58,263 bases of DNA, taken from assembly GCA_023159155.1 (NCBI GenBank), contig JAJNNX010000094.1:1-58263 (forward strand), given 5' to 3'. The notes under the pieces are model-generated. The model was not told the origin of the DNA. It was given only the letters and a program-made list of their open reading frames with translations, and searched no databases. The position numbers and the translations under genes are program-made. Of the stretch, positions 33,901 through 45,639 are shown piece by piece. Every line of letters starts with the position of its first letter. The first letter of the stretch is position 1. Source of the stretch: Ustulina deusta. Its lineage: Eukaryota; Ascomycota; Sordariomycetes; Xylariales; Xylariaceae.

Positions 33901-36170
33901 AAATTAGTTTATTATTAAAAATTTTTTATAATACTACTTAATTAATTTAAGTTTATTTTCTTTATAAAATATTAATTATTTTAAATTTTTTTTTAAATAG
34001 TTTAATATAGTTATTTTTAATTATTATAAACTTAATTATAATAAGTTTTTTTAAAAAATTTTTAGCTAGTTATTTTTATTTATTTTAATAAAAATAATTT
34101 TAAAAGTTTTATATAATTTTTTTTAATAGCGGTTTGGTTTTTTTTTTTTTTTAAATTATTATATAAACTTTTTTTATTTTAAGTTTAGAGGTTTTAAGTT
34201 TTTTTTTTATTTTTTTAGTTTTAGTTATTTCTAAAATAATTGTTTTAATATTTAATAATATTTTTTTAATATTTAATTATATTAATTAATATTTTGTTAT
34301 ATTTTTAGGTTTATATTTTATTATTTATAGTTAAAAAGTTTAATTATAATTATTAGCAAAAATTAAACTAATAAAAATAAATTATTTAGCTAGATTAATT
34401 ATTATTTTTAGCTTTTTATTAAAATATTTTATTTTATTAAGTATTTAATATTAATAATAGTATTATAACTAAAATTAATAATTTAAAATCTTTAATTTTT
34501 AAATTATTAATTATTAATTTTTATAATATATATTAAATATTTATAAATTTTATTAATTATTTTGTTTTAATAATTATAAAACTTTTAAAGTTTAGCTAAA
34601 TAAATTATTTTTGTTTTTAATTATTATTTAATTTATTATATAAATTTATAATTAATTATTGAAAAAATATAAGCTTTAATATTATATAAAACTAAAGTTT
34701 TTATTTTAATATTATTAATTTATAATTAAATAAATATTTTAAAAATAATTAATTTATTTTAATTATATATTTTAGTTAAAATAAATAAAAAAACTAATAA
34801 AAAAACTTTTATTAGTTCTATTTGTTTTTTAAATTAAAAAAACTATTAAAGTTATTTTTATTATAGATTTTTTTTATTAATTAAATATTTAAAACTTTAA
34901 GCTTTTAATTAAAGCAATTAATTAATAAGTATTTTTTTATTATAAATAAAACAAGTTTTATTATTTTAATAAGTTTTTTTTATTTTTATAATTAATATTT
35001 ATTTTAATTATTTTAAAATAAATATTTTAAAACTTTTAAAATTAATTAAAAGTTAGTAAATAAGTTTATTAAAAATTTAATTATTTAAATTAGATTTTTA
35101 TTTCAGTAAGTTAGCAAGTTTAATTTATTAATAGTTTTTATAAGTTTGTTTAATATTATATATTAATTTAATAATTTTATTAATTAATAATTTATAAAAA
35201 ATATTTAAATTTATAAAAACTTTATATAGATTTTTTTTTAAGTTTATATAAAAATAGTTCTATAATTTATATTTTTATTATAATTTAGTAAATTAATATT
35301 TTTATTAGTTTTATATATATAAATTTAAAATATTTTATAAATAATAATTATTTAATTAAAATTATAATAAATTATTAATAAAGCTTAAATTATTTTAATA
35401 ATATTATTAAATAATTTTTTAGTTAAATAAAAATATATTTTTATTAGTTTATAAACTTAATTATTAAATAAAGCTTTATTTTTTATAAACTTATTAAAAT
35501 TAATTTTTTATATTTTAGTTTTTTTAATATAAAAAAAAGTTTAAAACATTAAAAAATCAACTAATAACACAAAAAATAAATAAAGCAAAAAAAGTAAAAA
35601 ATTTAAAATTAATATTTTTAAATATGTTTTTTATTATTAAATTATAGTTATTTTTTAAAAATATTAAAATAAATATATTAAAAAATTAATATTTTATTTT
35701 TTTTATTTATTAAAAAAGTTTTATTAAAACTAATATAAAGTTATAAGCTTATATAGCTATAATATTTTTTTATATATTTTTAAATATATTATTTATTTTA
35801 AATTGTTTTAGTTTTAGTTTAGATTTTATTTTTTTAAGTTTTTATTTTTTATTTTTTTTAAATTTTTTTTTAAATATTAGTTTGTTTAAAACATTTATAA
35901 AAAAATTTTAAAATTATTTAATAATAAAAAACTAGCTATACTTAAAAGTTAAAGTTATTTTAATTATTTAAAATTAAGTTTTTTATAAATTATTAGTTTT
36001 TAAGTAATATAAAAATTAAAAGTTTTATTAAAGTTATATTAAAGTTAGGTTTATATTATAAAATATATAATTTTTTATATTAAATATATAACTAAAAAAA
36101 TAAATTTATTTATATTTTATTAATTATAATAAAATAAAATATATATATTTATTAAATATTTATTAATAAA

Positions 36171-36390
36171 TAATTAAATGAAGTTTTTATAGCTAGTTTA
36201 TTAATATTATAAATAAAAACTTTAAGCTAAAAAAAAAAAAAAAAAAGTTAAAGTTTATAAAATAAATAAATATAAACTCTATATATATAGCTGCAAAGTT
36301 ATAGGTTAATCTATATGAAGACTTTCTATTTTATTGCTATGTGGGTCTAAAATTTTTATAAGTTTTGCTAAAACTGTATTAACTGTTATA
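36171..36390 (-). repeat. 5' LTR of copy B (inner edge deleted)
   Basis: About 215-220 bp matching the other LTRs from GTTTTTATAGCTAG onwards to ...AACTGTTATA. The first roughly 15 bp of the LTR and the bases just outside are missing compared with 53560-53600. Confidence 0.75.
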
Positions 36391-36395
36391 TTTTC

Positions 36396-37890
36396 TTTAT
36401 TTTTTTAAAAAAATATTTTAAGAATTTTTATTATTATAAAAAACTTATTATAATTTTTTAAAACAGTAATAATTTTATAATTTTAAAGTTTATATATTTA
36501 TTTAGTTAGTAATATTAATTATTTAACTATAATTATAATAAATTAATATTTTTAATGTTAATAAAATAATCATTATAATTATTTAAATAAATAAAAATAT
36601 TAGTTTTTTTAAACAATTTTTTAATATAAAAGCTTTTTTTTATATATTACTAATAATATAAATTACTATTATATATTTTATACTAATTAATTAATTATTA
36701 AGCAATTTCTTTATTTTATTCAATTATTTTAAATAAAAATTTAATTTTTTATATAACTAGATTTTAAAAACTTTATTAAATCTTATATTTAATACTTAAA
36801 AATAAGCCGTAAAGCTAAGTAAAATTATTACTATTAATTAGATTTATTACTAATAAATAATTATTTTTTTAATATAAACAATTAAGTTTATTTTAATTTA
36901 TTTTTTAAATAATTTATTATTATTATATATAATAATATTAAACTTTATATTAATATTTTTTTATATATAATTTATTAATAATTATTATTAAAACTAGCGT
37001 TATTTATTATTTTATTTATTTATTTACTTTTTCAATTAATTTAATATTTATATTAATAATTAAATAATAATAAAATTTATTAAAACTAATATTTTTTATA
37101 AATTATAAAAATATATTAATATAACTAATTATTTTTTCAAATATTTTTATAAATATATATATTACTTAATAATAATTAATTTAATAATATTACAAAAACT
37201 TTCTAAATTATTTATTTAAAAATATAAATATATTATTATAATTAAATTAAAAAATATTAAAAATAATTTTTATTAATTTTTATTTTTATTTTATTTAATA
37301 AAATTCTTTTTATAAAATTACTTTTAATTCTAGCTAGCAAAAATTAAACTATAATAATATAACGGCTAAAGAGTATTTTTTATTATATTTATTAGTTAAA
37401 AATATATTGTTTATTAAATATTTTAAAATATATAATAAGTTTTTAAAACAAAAATTTGTAAATTTTTTTTTAATAATAAATAAAATATTAATAAAAGTTT
37501 AGTTTTTATTTATTAATATATATTTATTAATAATATTTAAATTAAATAAAATTTAATAATTTTTTATAAATAATAATATTTTTATTTTTTTTATTTTAAA
37601 TAATATTTATAAACTTATTTAATAAGTTTCAAAAAGCTATATTTAGCTTTTATAATATTTTTTTTATTTAATTATCTAATTTAAATATAAATAATAATAT
37701 TAAAATTATTTTAGTTAGGTTAGCAAGCTATATTAATTAGTTATATTATTAATATTATTATAAATTTATATAATTTAGTTAGAATTAAAAGATTTAGCTA
37801 TTTTATATATTTTAGTTATAAACTTGTTTAGTTAATAAAAATTAGTACTATATAAATATTCTATTAAAAACAAGCATATTTATATAATAT
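36396..37890. other. AT-rich relic region, no gene
   Basis: Degraded TA-dense DNA without frames, unrelated by eye to the copy A-D family. It ends abruptly at about 37890, where ordinary composition starts. Confidence 0.5.
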
Positions 37891-37902
37891 TTGCTTAGGT
37901 AA

Positions 37903-38148
37903 ATGCTCTTTAATTACGGTCTAGCAAAAAAGATTGTTGCATGCCAAGCTATTAGCGCCGGTCAAGTTCTAATCGAGGAATGCGGTACTCCATCCCTTCC
38001 ACCTACACCTTCGCTTTTCCAACCAATGCTACAACAGTACGTCCAAACAGACGCACCGCGGATCACTCCGCTCCCGCACCAGACCCACCCCCATACCCCG
38101 CCCTTCTCGAAGCTAGTCAACCGTTGCTCAATATCCGTACTTTCTTAG
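37903..38148 (+). pseudogene. Short frame with faint SET-domain-like start
   Basis: The 81-codon frame opens right at the island edge. Its start contains KKIVACQAISAGQVLIEECG, similar in layout to the beginning of fungal SET domains (g.fA...I.aG..i.EE.p). The rest is Pro/Thr/His rich and not domain-like. If real, it is a broken N-terminal piece. The resemblance is short and could be chance. Confidence 0.2.
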
Positions 38149-38159
38149 CATTAAGGGAG

Positions 38160-38717
38160 TTGTCAACTAAAGAATGACGTTTAATTATTTATTGGAAAAT
38201 CGTTGATAAGTACTTGAATACTTCCCTGAAGTTGGGGCATATCGAAAACAACGGGTTTTAATTTAGCTTCAAGTTTTGATATGTATTCCAGTGTCTATAT
38301 TTGATCGACTGTTAAGCAGAGACAGCAGATCCTGTAAGGCTGTTGTAGATCTATAAATAAACATTTTCAGGGCTTAGTGCGTTTACTATTGTATCTACTT
38401 ACTAAAATAGGTATGGTTGGGCTTGGGTTTGCGATCGATTTAAGTATCTGGTTGGTTAGCTAATCTATAGCTATCTACTAATACAAAAATCAGACTTATA
38501 TCCTTCCTTTATAAAATAGATTTAGGGATATCACTTATAAAGGGAACAACAATAAAACATACAACAAAGAGGACACCCCAATCGATACAAACATACAATA
38601 AAGGCATCGCTTAATTCTATCACAACCGCCTCCTTCTACTCAATCACCCTTCGCTATTCCGAACCCCCTCATTTCTTTTCCACATATAATAAATACTACA
38701 TCAACTTCCAAGTCACA
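38160..38717 (+). promoter_or_regulatory. Promoter and leader region of the UROD/MetE-like gene
   Basis: The gene-free stretch directly upstream of the 38718 start includes a strongly pyrimidine-rich tract at about 38621-38682, typical of fungal core promoters near the transcription start. It is followed by CATATAATAAATAC and then TCACAATG, a good fungal start context. No specific regulator site was recognised. Confidence 0.5.
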
Positions 38718-39785
38718 ATGAAGCCAACTGGAGTGCTCATGGTTGGCAGCGTTCCCGGAGCCTCGCCGCAGGAGGTCTTCACGCGCTTGACTACCGCGCT
38801 TCCTGGCCGCTTGCAAGCTGTGCCGGATGGCGAGACCGGTGAACGATGGAATTACATTGGATGGCAACTGCAACGCTTTCCTCGCGTTGCCCGGCGAAAC
38901 GAACTAGGAGGGACCCCGTTGCCTGAGTCTGAATCCGAACTACCGACCTTTACGCTTGCGGACATCAAACCAACCGCCTACCACGAGGCGGCGTTGTCGT
39001 CTTACACCGAGTTCAAACGACTTCGTCAACAAAATATCATCCCCTCCAATGTTCGTTTTCAGATCGGCCTGCCTTCGCCGTACAGTGTCTTGGTTGGCCA
39101 TGTGAAACCGGAGCTAGTAAATGCGATTGAGCCGTTATATGAACAACGTTTTGCGGAAACGATCGATCATATCGTCACGGATATTCCTCATGATGATGTG
39201 GTGATTCAATGGGACTTATGCTTCGAGATGACGGCACTTGAATTCGATCAGGGACGGCTTCTCGAGAAACGGCACCAAGCCTATTTCTCGTCGCCTGGGG
39301 GCGTGCTACAGGGTCTTGTGGACCGCGTCGTCCGGCTATCTGAGCGGATTCCTAAAGACGTGAAACTTGCCTTCCATCTCTGCTACGGCGATCTCCGGCA
39401 CCAGCATTTTATCGAACCCCAGGATACGTCGCTCCTGGTCGAGCTCGCCAACGCCCTGCTCGCCCGCGAGACCGTCGGCCCGCGAACTGAATGGATTCAC
39501 CTGCCAGTGCCCAAAGAGCGAACGGATTCTGCTTACTTCTCACCTCTGGCCGGTCTCAAGTTTGATAGCTCCGGCTCGAAACCGCCTTACCTATACCTTG
39601 GTGTCGTGCATGCCAATGATGAAGCTGGGACAAAGAAACGCATCGAGGCTGCGCAGGCTAGCGTCCCATTCCCCTTCGGCGTGGCTACAGAATGCGGCTT
39701 AGGCCGGACTCGGCCCGAAGAGATTGACAGTATCCTACAGATCTGTAAGGAGGTCACTGCAGAGCGCATACGAGAGAATCTATGA
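38718..39785 (+). CDS. UROD/MetE-like superfamily protein, intact, single exon
   Basis: 355 residues in one open frame with CACAATG start context and no signal peptide, so probably cytosolic. Motifs: GSVPG (10-14), VPDGETGER (35-43), HLCYGD (220-225) and ATECGLGR (323-330). H220-x-C222 and C326-G-L-x-x-R correspond to the zinc ligands His-x-Cys and Cys of cobalamin-independent methionine synthase (MetE), whose C-terminal barrel ends with a CGLxxR-type segment. At about 355 aa it is half the length of MetE (about 750) and like the one-barrel members of the superfamily. A zinc-dependent methyl transfer to a thiol, or another reaction on a folate- or thiol-type substrate, is an inference; many fungal members have no known role. 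Third positions are G/C-rich as in an expressed gene. The nearest gene is the membrane protein at 41381 on the same strand. Confidence 0.8.
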   Translation: MKPTGVLMVGSVPGASPQEVFTRLTTALPGRLQAVPDGETGERWNYIGWQLQRFPRVARRNELGGTPLPESESELPTFTLADIKPTAYHEAALSSYTEFKRLRQQNIIPSNVRFQIGLPSPYSVLVGHVKPELVNAIEPLYEQRFAETIDHIVTDIPHDDVVIQWDLCFEMTALEFDQGRLLEKRHQAYFSSPGGVLQGLVDRVVRLSERIPKDVKLAFHLCYGDLRHQHFIEPQDTSLLVELANALLARETVGPRTEWIHLPVPKERTDSAYFSPLAGLKFDSSGSKPPYLYLGVVHANDEAGTKKRIEAAQASVPFPFGVATECGLGRTRPEEIDSILQICKEVTAERIRENL

Positions 39786-40332
39786 GCATGTGGTGCACAG
39801 TCATGGTACTAAGGCAGCCGCACAAAGAAGCTTTCCTTGCTTGTGATCCATAGGTTGGACCAGAGCGCAGCTGGTAGCACAAATTGTTAAGGCTATGTTC
39901 ATCATGTAAGCTACTCGTCTGGGAAATTACGGGGCATGAATTCGCTTGGAAAAATTCGAGGGTTGTTCTCCTAATAGCCAAGTCGAGCAAACATCCATCG
40001 TCATGCCTTCTAGCCCTCCAGCATGCTGCCTAGTGGTTGGTAGAACCTGTGACATTCAAGGAGGACCCTTCCGCTAGGTAGTAGTGTACGGTGTCACTCT
40101 GACCGGACTGCGCCGTACGTAAGCTTAGAGCAGTCTTGTTAAGCGTTACCGAACGAAATAAGGGAGCGAGGGGTATCCCACATTCATAAGCCTGGATGAT
40201 GAGCTGGTGCTGCGATTTCCAATGCCCAATTATCGGTCAGCGAGACAAGTGTTTCGTTACTGGGGATCCCTGAGACGTGACGCAGCATGGGGAAACAACC
40301 TGTGATTAGGTACCTAAGTAGCTAGCCACTAT

Positions 40333-40350
40333 CATGCTTAAGTAAGCATG
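40333..40350. repeat. Palindrome, 8-bp arms
   Basis: CATGCTTA, two bases (AG), then TAAGCATG; the arms are exact complements. It could be a binding site for a dimeric regulator or chance. Confidence 0.4.
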
Positions 40351-40575
40351 GCGGGGACATCGCTACAGTGCGCGGGCTAGTCGCACTAATTACGCCGAAT
40401 ACTCTACAATCCATGCCTGAGGTGGCAACAGCAATAACAAATGTTGGAGACGCGGTTAGTGACCATTCTTTCGTTCTACGAAATGAAACGTCATGTGTGC
40501 AATCAACCCCCCTCTGACAAGGTACTGAACAGCATTGTAACGAACATCTCCTCCGGCACCGAGAGGAGAGTGGTG

Positions 40576-40650
40576 TGGTGTAAAGGGGAATGAAGCGGTG
40601 TAAAGGGGGATGAAGTGTTGCAAAGGAGGATGAAGTGGTGTAGAAGGAGG
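40576..40650. repeat. Imperfect 20-bp tandem repeat, about 3.7 units
   Basis: Units follow a 20-base period of the form GGTGTAAAGGGGGATGAAG with one to four changes each (GGTGTAAAGGGGAATGAAG, CGGTGTAAAGGGGGATGAAG, then TGTTGCAAAGGAGGATGAAG and a partial TGGTGTAGAAGGAGG). It is a purine-rich minisatellite in non-coding DNA. Confidence 0.75.
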
Positions 40651-40925
40651 TTTACATTCAAGCACACTACAGCGAAGATAATGTAGGGGTTGTGTTGGAA
40701 GGCACGGGGGACAGTGTCTAGAGTACTCCTCACGGTGGATGCCATGTCAATAACTCCATCCTTCTTACAACTTCGCGAGCCCACCCAATGCCATCTAGAA
40801 CAACCGAGTGGCTCAATAAGATCCTTTTCCCGCCCCCATGTTGCGTTCCGACGGGCAGGCGTCAGCCATCCCGAGGAAAACCCATATGCAGTGCACCTAT
40901 CAACCATGGGGCTTCACACGGGGAG

Positions 40926-40940
40926 TACCGTACCGTACCG
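40926..40940. repeat. (TACCG)x3 short tandem repeat
   Basis: Three exact TACCG units. The surrounding GTACCG/CGTA words make it nearly self-complementary. Confidence 0.6.
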
Positions 40941-41380
40941 TAGGATCGAACGTTGCAGTGCTCGTCTGACACACAAATCCTACTAGGTAGTACATAGTAT
41001 TATCTGAATCATGCACAACATTGATCCGATCGAATATCGAAGCTCCCAACCGCCCTGCCTTGTACCTCGCCCCTCTCCCCGGCCTTGGCCGCATCCGTGC
41101 CAACTCCTCGCGAAGCCAGCTAACGGTTGATCCAGTAGGCATTCGTACCCCAACAGGTTTTGCAATTGGGAAACGGCCATCTACTGGTAGTTGGATGCCT
41201 TTTGAACATGTCAAATTATCGACGATAGCGAAACCCAATCACAGATCGATATTTGAGGGTTAAGTCAGTGTGTATATTTAATCAATATTAAGCCGACAGC
41301 CCCCACTGCCGGACGTTCGATGAGGTGGAATTTCCAGGACTTCGATTGCCTTGCGGCGGCTTGTGTTTTGCCTGTCCACC

Positions 41381-42586
41381 ATGTCCCTATCACCAGACGA
41401 GATCGAATACTTCACAGAGCATGCGAGTGACAACCGGCAAGGGAGCATCATCGCATCCAACGCGGCAGGCTTGATCCTAGCCTACATTTTAGTGGGATTG
41501 CGCGTCTGGGCTCGCAAGGCGGAAAAGACGCGGTTTGGCCATGATGACTGGCTGATTCTTGCGGCGCTGGTGCCACTGTCAGCCTACGCCATCGTAGGCT
41601 GGCTTGCCGTCTCTTTTGGCGAGGGCAAGCACATCATTTTTGTCACCAACACGCCTGGCTTCGTTCAAGCCTACGTGACGGCTATCGTGGCATATTCGAT
41701 ATGCGTTGTCCTGACCAAGCTTTCCATACTGTGCTTCTACTGCCGCATCTTCTACCCGATACAGGCGCTGTATTATATCGCATGGGGCCTCGGCATCTTT
41801 ATTGTGGCCTATAATCTGGCCCTCATCTTCGTCACCGCCTTCGAGTGCGTTCCACTGTCTTCGCTGTGGACGGGGATTCCGGGAAGATGTATCAATACGC
41901 TGCCACCATTTACTACCCTTGGGTAAGTCTGCATCGTCGCTGAGACTAGGCAGCATTCTAACGTGGTCAGTATCATCAATGTGGTGACTGACTTCGGTAT
42001 ATTGACGTTACCCATTCGCCATATCCTCCTGCTCCGGTTATCGCTCACGCGCCGCATCCAAGTGTGCGGCATCTTCTTGCTGGGTGCCGTCGTGTGCGTG
42101 TTTGGCATCGTGCGTGTGGCGGCTCTGGCGCAGGCCCCGGAGGGCGATCCAAGTTGTAAGTACCGCTCTACCTTCAACGTTCCTTCACTAACCTTGTCAT
42201 TAGACAACCAGGTGTGGTCCGGCGTATGGTCTTTTTGCGAAATCGCGATCGGGATTGTGGCTGCCTGCCTACCGACCCTTGCAGTTCTGGCTACCAGATC
42301 ACACCTCTCCAGAGTCTCGGCCTCTGTTATCCACCTGGTGTCCCTCACTTTTCGTCGCTCCCATGGCAGCAGTAGTAATGATACGAGGGCTAGTAGACAC
42401 AGTGTTCGCGAAACCCGAAACGACGAAAACGAATTTGCCCAATTGTCTGAGTGGTCCCTCGCAAGAGGTACAAGTGGCGAGTCAAAGAAGCCTATACACC
42501 AAGTGAACGGCGACGCGTCACCATTCGCCGCCGGCAGTCTTACTGAGCGCGGGGAGGGGGCAAGGACTAGTCCTCAGATATCATAG
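41381..42586 (+). CDS. Fungal rhodopsin-domain integral membrane protein (PTH11-like region), intact
   Basis: Three exons (41381-41922, 41971-42155, 42204-42586) join into 1,110 nt, 369 aa. Both introns are 48 bp, GTAAGT...CTAAC...AG, and both junctions restore family sequence (TTLG/IINVVTDFG and GDPS/YNQVWSGVWS). The start is CCACCATG. The protein is hydrophobic over about residues 25-300 with seven likely helices, then has a hydrophilic Ser/Arg/Glu-rich tail of about 90 residues. Family signs: L-R-V-W-A-R at the end of helix 1 (40-45), FGHDDWLI (52-59), TKLSILCFYCRIF, a Cys pair region FECVPLSSLW...GRC, DFGILTLPI and CLPTLAVL. The domain is common in filamentous ascomycetes and is found in PTH11-type receptors. 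This protein lacks the extracellular CFEM domain of PTH11 itself. Its role and ligand are unknown; it may sense or bind small molecules at the plasma membrane. Confidence 0.88.
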
Positions 42587-45105
42587 CCAAGAACGAGGTA
42601 GTTCAGACGTTTTCATACACGGCTGCTCATACAATATCAGATGGGACGGCGAGGTCTGCAGGTCGGGAAAGACAATTCGAGTTCGATAGATGAGTATGTT
42701 TGGATGTTACGTTTGGATGCGTGTAAGATTAGACAGACAAAGTCCGCTAGCGGATTCTAACGACAGACTTAATGAAGTGAAGAACTTGATAAAATTATTT
42801 TAATTGGCGCGCAAACAGCGCTTCGCCGTCTAAACCAAGAAATGCAGTCGATTCGGCAGACTTCTACGAACGGTCGAAGGGCAACAAATGGATTGAAAGA
42901 AAAGACGGGTAAACATCTTCTATCTATCGAACAGCGCGTTGCCGAGAAGCTCGATCATGTCGCCCACAACGTTGACGCCGGTAAAGGGTCACTAGAACTC
43001 TCATCTCTGGTCCTTCAAGTAGACCTCCGATTTCTTTACCCCTCAACTTCTGCCCTCCCACTCATTCTACTGAGACCGTGCAACTTTCACTCATCGGAAA
43101 TACCCAGAATACCCAACATGACGATCGCAGCGATAGTTGATTTACTCGGCCGATTTCTGTTTTTAGTAAGAAGCTCCCGTCACAGGTGAGGTAGATTCAT
43201 AGCTCATTGAATCTTCGGCTCTTCTCGCTTTCGCTTCCCAGCTCGTTCTTCACCCGCTGCGAAGATTCCCCGGCCCGTTAGCTGCGCGATTTACTCGTGC
43301 GTATCGAAGTGGACAATGTGGGCAGGCTCACGTATATGCGGTACTCACCTTGCCCTTACACGAGGAGACAGGCTGTCTGTACCCTTCCTAGCACAATAGC
43401 CACGAAAAGAGTGAAAACCATTCCGATACCATTTTTCTTTTCTTTCTTGGTGTTCAGCGCCCCTTTTCATCTGTTCAGCCACTCAGTCCACTCACACCTA
43501 CGAAGCCTTTTTATGGCTTCCGTCGCGGCTTGCGCTTGGCCAGGCATTGATGCCATTAACAGGAAGTTGAGAAGTCATGGGGTTTTCTTTAGGCATGTCT
43601 CGTGATTCGCACGCTGATGGTTACGATCTAGGGCTGTGATTAGACTGGGGCATAGTCGTCTCGTGTCTAGCACTACGACGGCGATTAATGGTGAATTAAT
43701 CACTATCGCCCCTTCCTGAAAACATTTCTAAGCTAGCAAACTGGGAAGATCTCTACACAAACCCGCACATCAATAAGGGGTGGGCATACTCTCCGATCAG
43801 TTGCGGACGTGTTCAACCCATATGGAGATGAGTGTCTCGTATGTTTGGGCCGATCAATTCAGTGTTTTAGTGATCATATTAAAAGAAGAAATAGCCCAAC
43901 TAATATACTGTGGGCTTCAACCTAACGGGCGACGGGTGTTTTGCAGAGCTATATAACTTTTAGATATTACTTTGAAGAGGAGTTCTTGAACTTTGAGACA
44001 CAACGCGAGACAGAGCATATAAAATTACTGTTCTTATGCCATGCCATTAATATACTGCACCAATATTAACAACTCTGTTAAGTATCAGCGAGTGATAGAC
44101 AATGCCTGGACGAAAGTTGTGAGAGAAAATAGATCTTGCTGTCAATTGATTTTTTAACTTTAATAATATGTATATATATCTGCTAATGTAGGCTTTTTTT
44201 AAAAAACACACAGACACCCACAATTGCTTAAGCATATGCTGTCACATCCGGGGCAAGTTCGCAAAGGAGGCCGGAGGTTTTCGCAATAATTATATATATA
44301 AACCTAGCTATATAAGCCCCGCAGGCCGCACCCCCCTATCCTGAACCTTCCCACTCGCAACTAGTCTGATATTATCTAACTACTATGTTTAATATGGTGA
44401 AATGATTGGTATCTGAGCGTTGGATTCAGCTTGTATTATAGGACATGAAGTGACTCCTCGATACAGTTCACTTTCAACACAATAATGATCGTAGAACCAC
44501 GAGCACCTGAACTTGATGCAAATGCTTAGGAGCAGAAAATTCAACGAGATATGGCATGTGTGATGTATAGAAAGACGATAAACCTTGAGCTAGCCCTTTG
44601 CATCCGAAAGAGCTCCCTTGCACCGCCCGCACCAATCGTACACTTTTCAATTGTCAAACATACAACCCTTGCCGATGGTATACTAAGGGCTCTATACCAA
44701 ACATGGCAACGCCGTTATTAGCGATTTTGGAGTTCTCAAAGGCAACGTGACTCCAGAAGGTAGAATAATAAAGAATACCAAGGCGCAGAAGCTCAAATGT
44801 GGTCTAATTGAAAATGTTAGTTGAAGAAAAACGAATGTCTAGTAACGGATCGTGAGAGCTACATATTTATGGATATTTCCTCCTGCATATAATTCTGAGC
44901 TACGTACCTTCGCGTATATTTTCTTTCCCTTGATGGACTCTACTTTACTAAACCATAGTTTCTTTTGAGACTTATCCCGGTTCGATAAGCATTAATTAGA
45001 AACTTAGGTGACTCTGCAGGACTTTTCCTGGCCTTAACCAGACTAGTCATAGAACTTGGCAATATACGACTGCCTCAGCTCGATATCAGTGCTTCACAAA
45101 ACATA
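42587..45105. other. Gene-poor normal-composition DNA, no gene identified
   Basis: The frames at 42842-43189 (starts MQSIRQTSTNGRR, includes a helical stretch SIEQRVAEKLDHVAHNVDAG) and 43297-43605 have no recognisable domain. The first has some coding look, but I found no splice sites that extend it. CT-rich tracts lie near 43430-43500. Composition slides toward AT between 43900 and 45000. Confidence 0.4.
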
Positions 45106-45129
45106 CTTGGTCATGAAAAGTGCACCACG

Positions 45130-45598
45130 ATGAACAACAACGCCGACGACTCTGCTGAGGTCCAGCTCATCGTTGCATCGTTACGCGCCGGCGCTAATCG
45201 GGTGATTTTGCCGATATCGGTAAGTTTTCTCATAGGCATCGCTAGCAACAGCATAGACACAATCACAACCACAACCCCAACAATAAGAATGGAACAAATT
45301 AGATTGACATCCAAATTAACTGAATGCTTAGGGGGATATCCCCGGCACCTATCAACTCATAGCAATCCAGAGACGGACGGGTTGTTGATATCTGTATTTC
45401 TCCGCAAGCAACCCGCCGCTTGCCATCACGCACAACAACGGCGACGGCAAGATTGACTGGCCTATTGTTCCGCACGTCTCGGCCGATCCGCCCGATTATC
45501 CCCATGATTATACTAGTCATAAGATTTCGGGCGTCCCAGTGATGTTCGGCGGAGAATGCTTTAAGCGGAGTGTGCGAGGTTTGCTGGTTTGGTGCTAG
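45130..45598 (+). CDS. Possible small spliced gene, structure unresolved
   Basis: Two stretches have strong C-ending codon bias. The first, 45130-45219, starts ATG and reads MNNNADDSAEVQLIVASLRA, ending at a consensus donor GTAAGT (45220). The second is an open frame at 45389-45598 containing LAITHNNGDGKIDWP, then VPHVSADPPDYPHDYTSHK, ending in TAG. NNGDGKIDW resembles a Ca-binding loop but is too short to name. I could not find an acceptor that joins the two in frame, so the gene may be broken or have another exon. Antisense frames over the same DNA (45299-45520, 45111-45314) are less convincing. Confidence 0.3.
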
Positions 45599-45639
45599 GT
45601 TGTTGTAAGTGCGATACGCAAAAATAATAATCGATTCCT

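Larger units (their letters stand above)
30699..36390 (-). mobile_element. Copy B: near-complete RIP-degraded Ty3/gypsy-type LTR retrotransposon
   Basis: LTRs lie at 30699-30934 (3' LTR on this strand) and about 36171-36390 (5' LTR). The internal 5.2 kb is collinear with copy C throughout and with the reverse complement of copy A. The outer flanks are TTTTT (30694-30698) and TTTTC (36391-36395), a target duplication differing by one C/T change. The complement of the copy A polypurine tract follows the left LTR as a T-rich run. The reverse-transcriptase box is readable on the minus strand near 33310-33350 with Asn for Asp. A deletion of about 28 bp removes the inner boundary of the right LTR compared with copy C. 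Confidence 0.85.
39786..41380. other. Intergenic region with tandem repeat and small palindromes, no gene
   Basis: Frames here overlap on both strands and have no recognisable protein content. It contains the 20-bp tandem repeat at 40576-40650, a palindrome at 40333-40350 and three TACCG units at 40926-40940. The last roughly 150 bp should hold the promoter of the gene at 41381. Confidence 0.5.

Noticed and set aside
39367..39702. Frame inside the MetE-like gene
   Set aside because: Out-of-frame shadow of the intact 355-codon gene.
40456..41263. Several overlapping frames on both strands
   Set aside because: Mutually overlapping, cross the tandem repeat and contain no recognisable domain.
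41809..42348. Minus-strand 179-codon frame over the rhodopsin-domain gene
   Set aside because: Antisense shadow of a well-supported three-exon gene; Arg/Thr-rich translation without motif.
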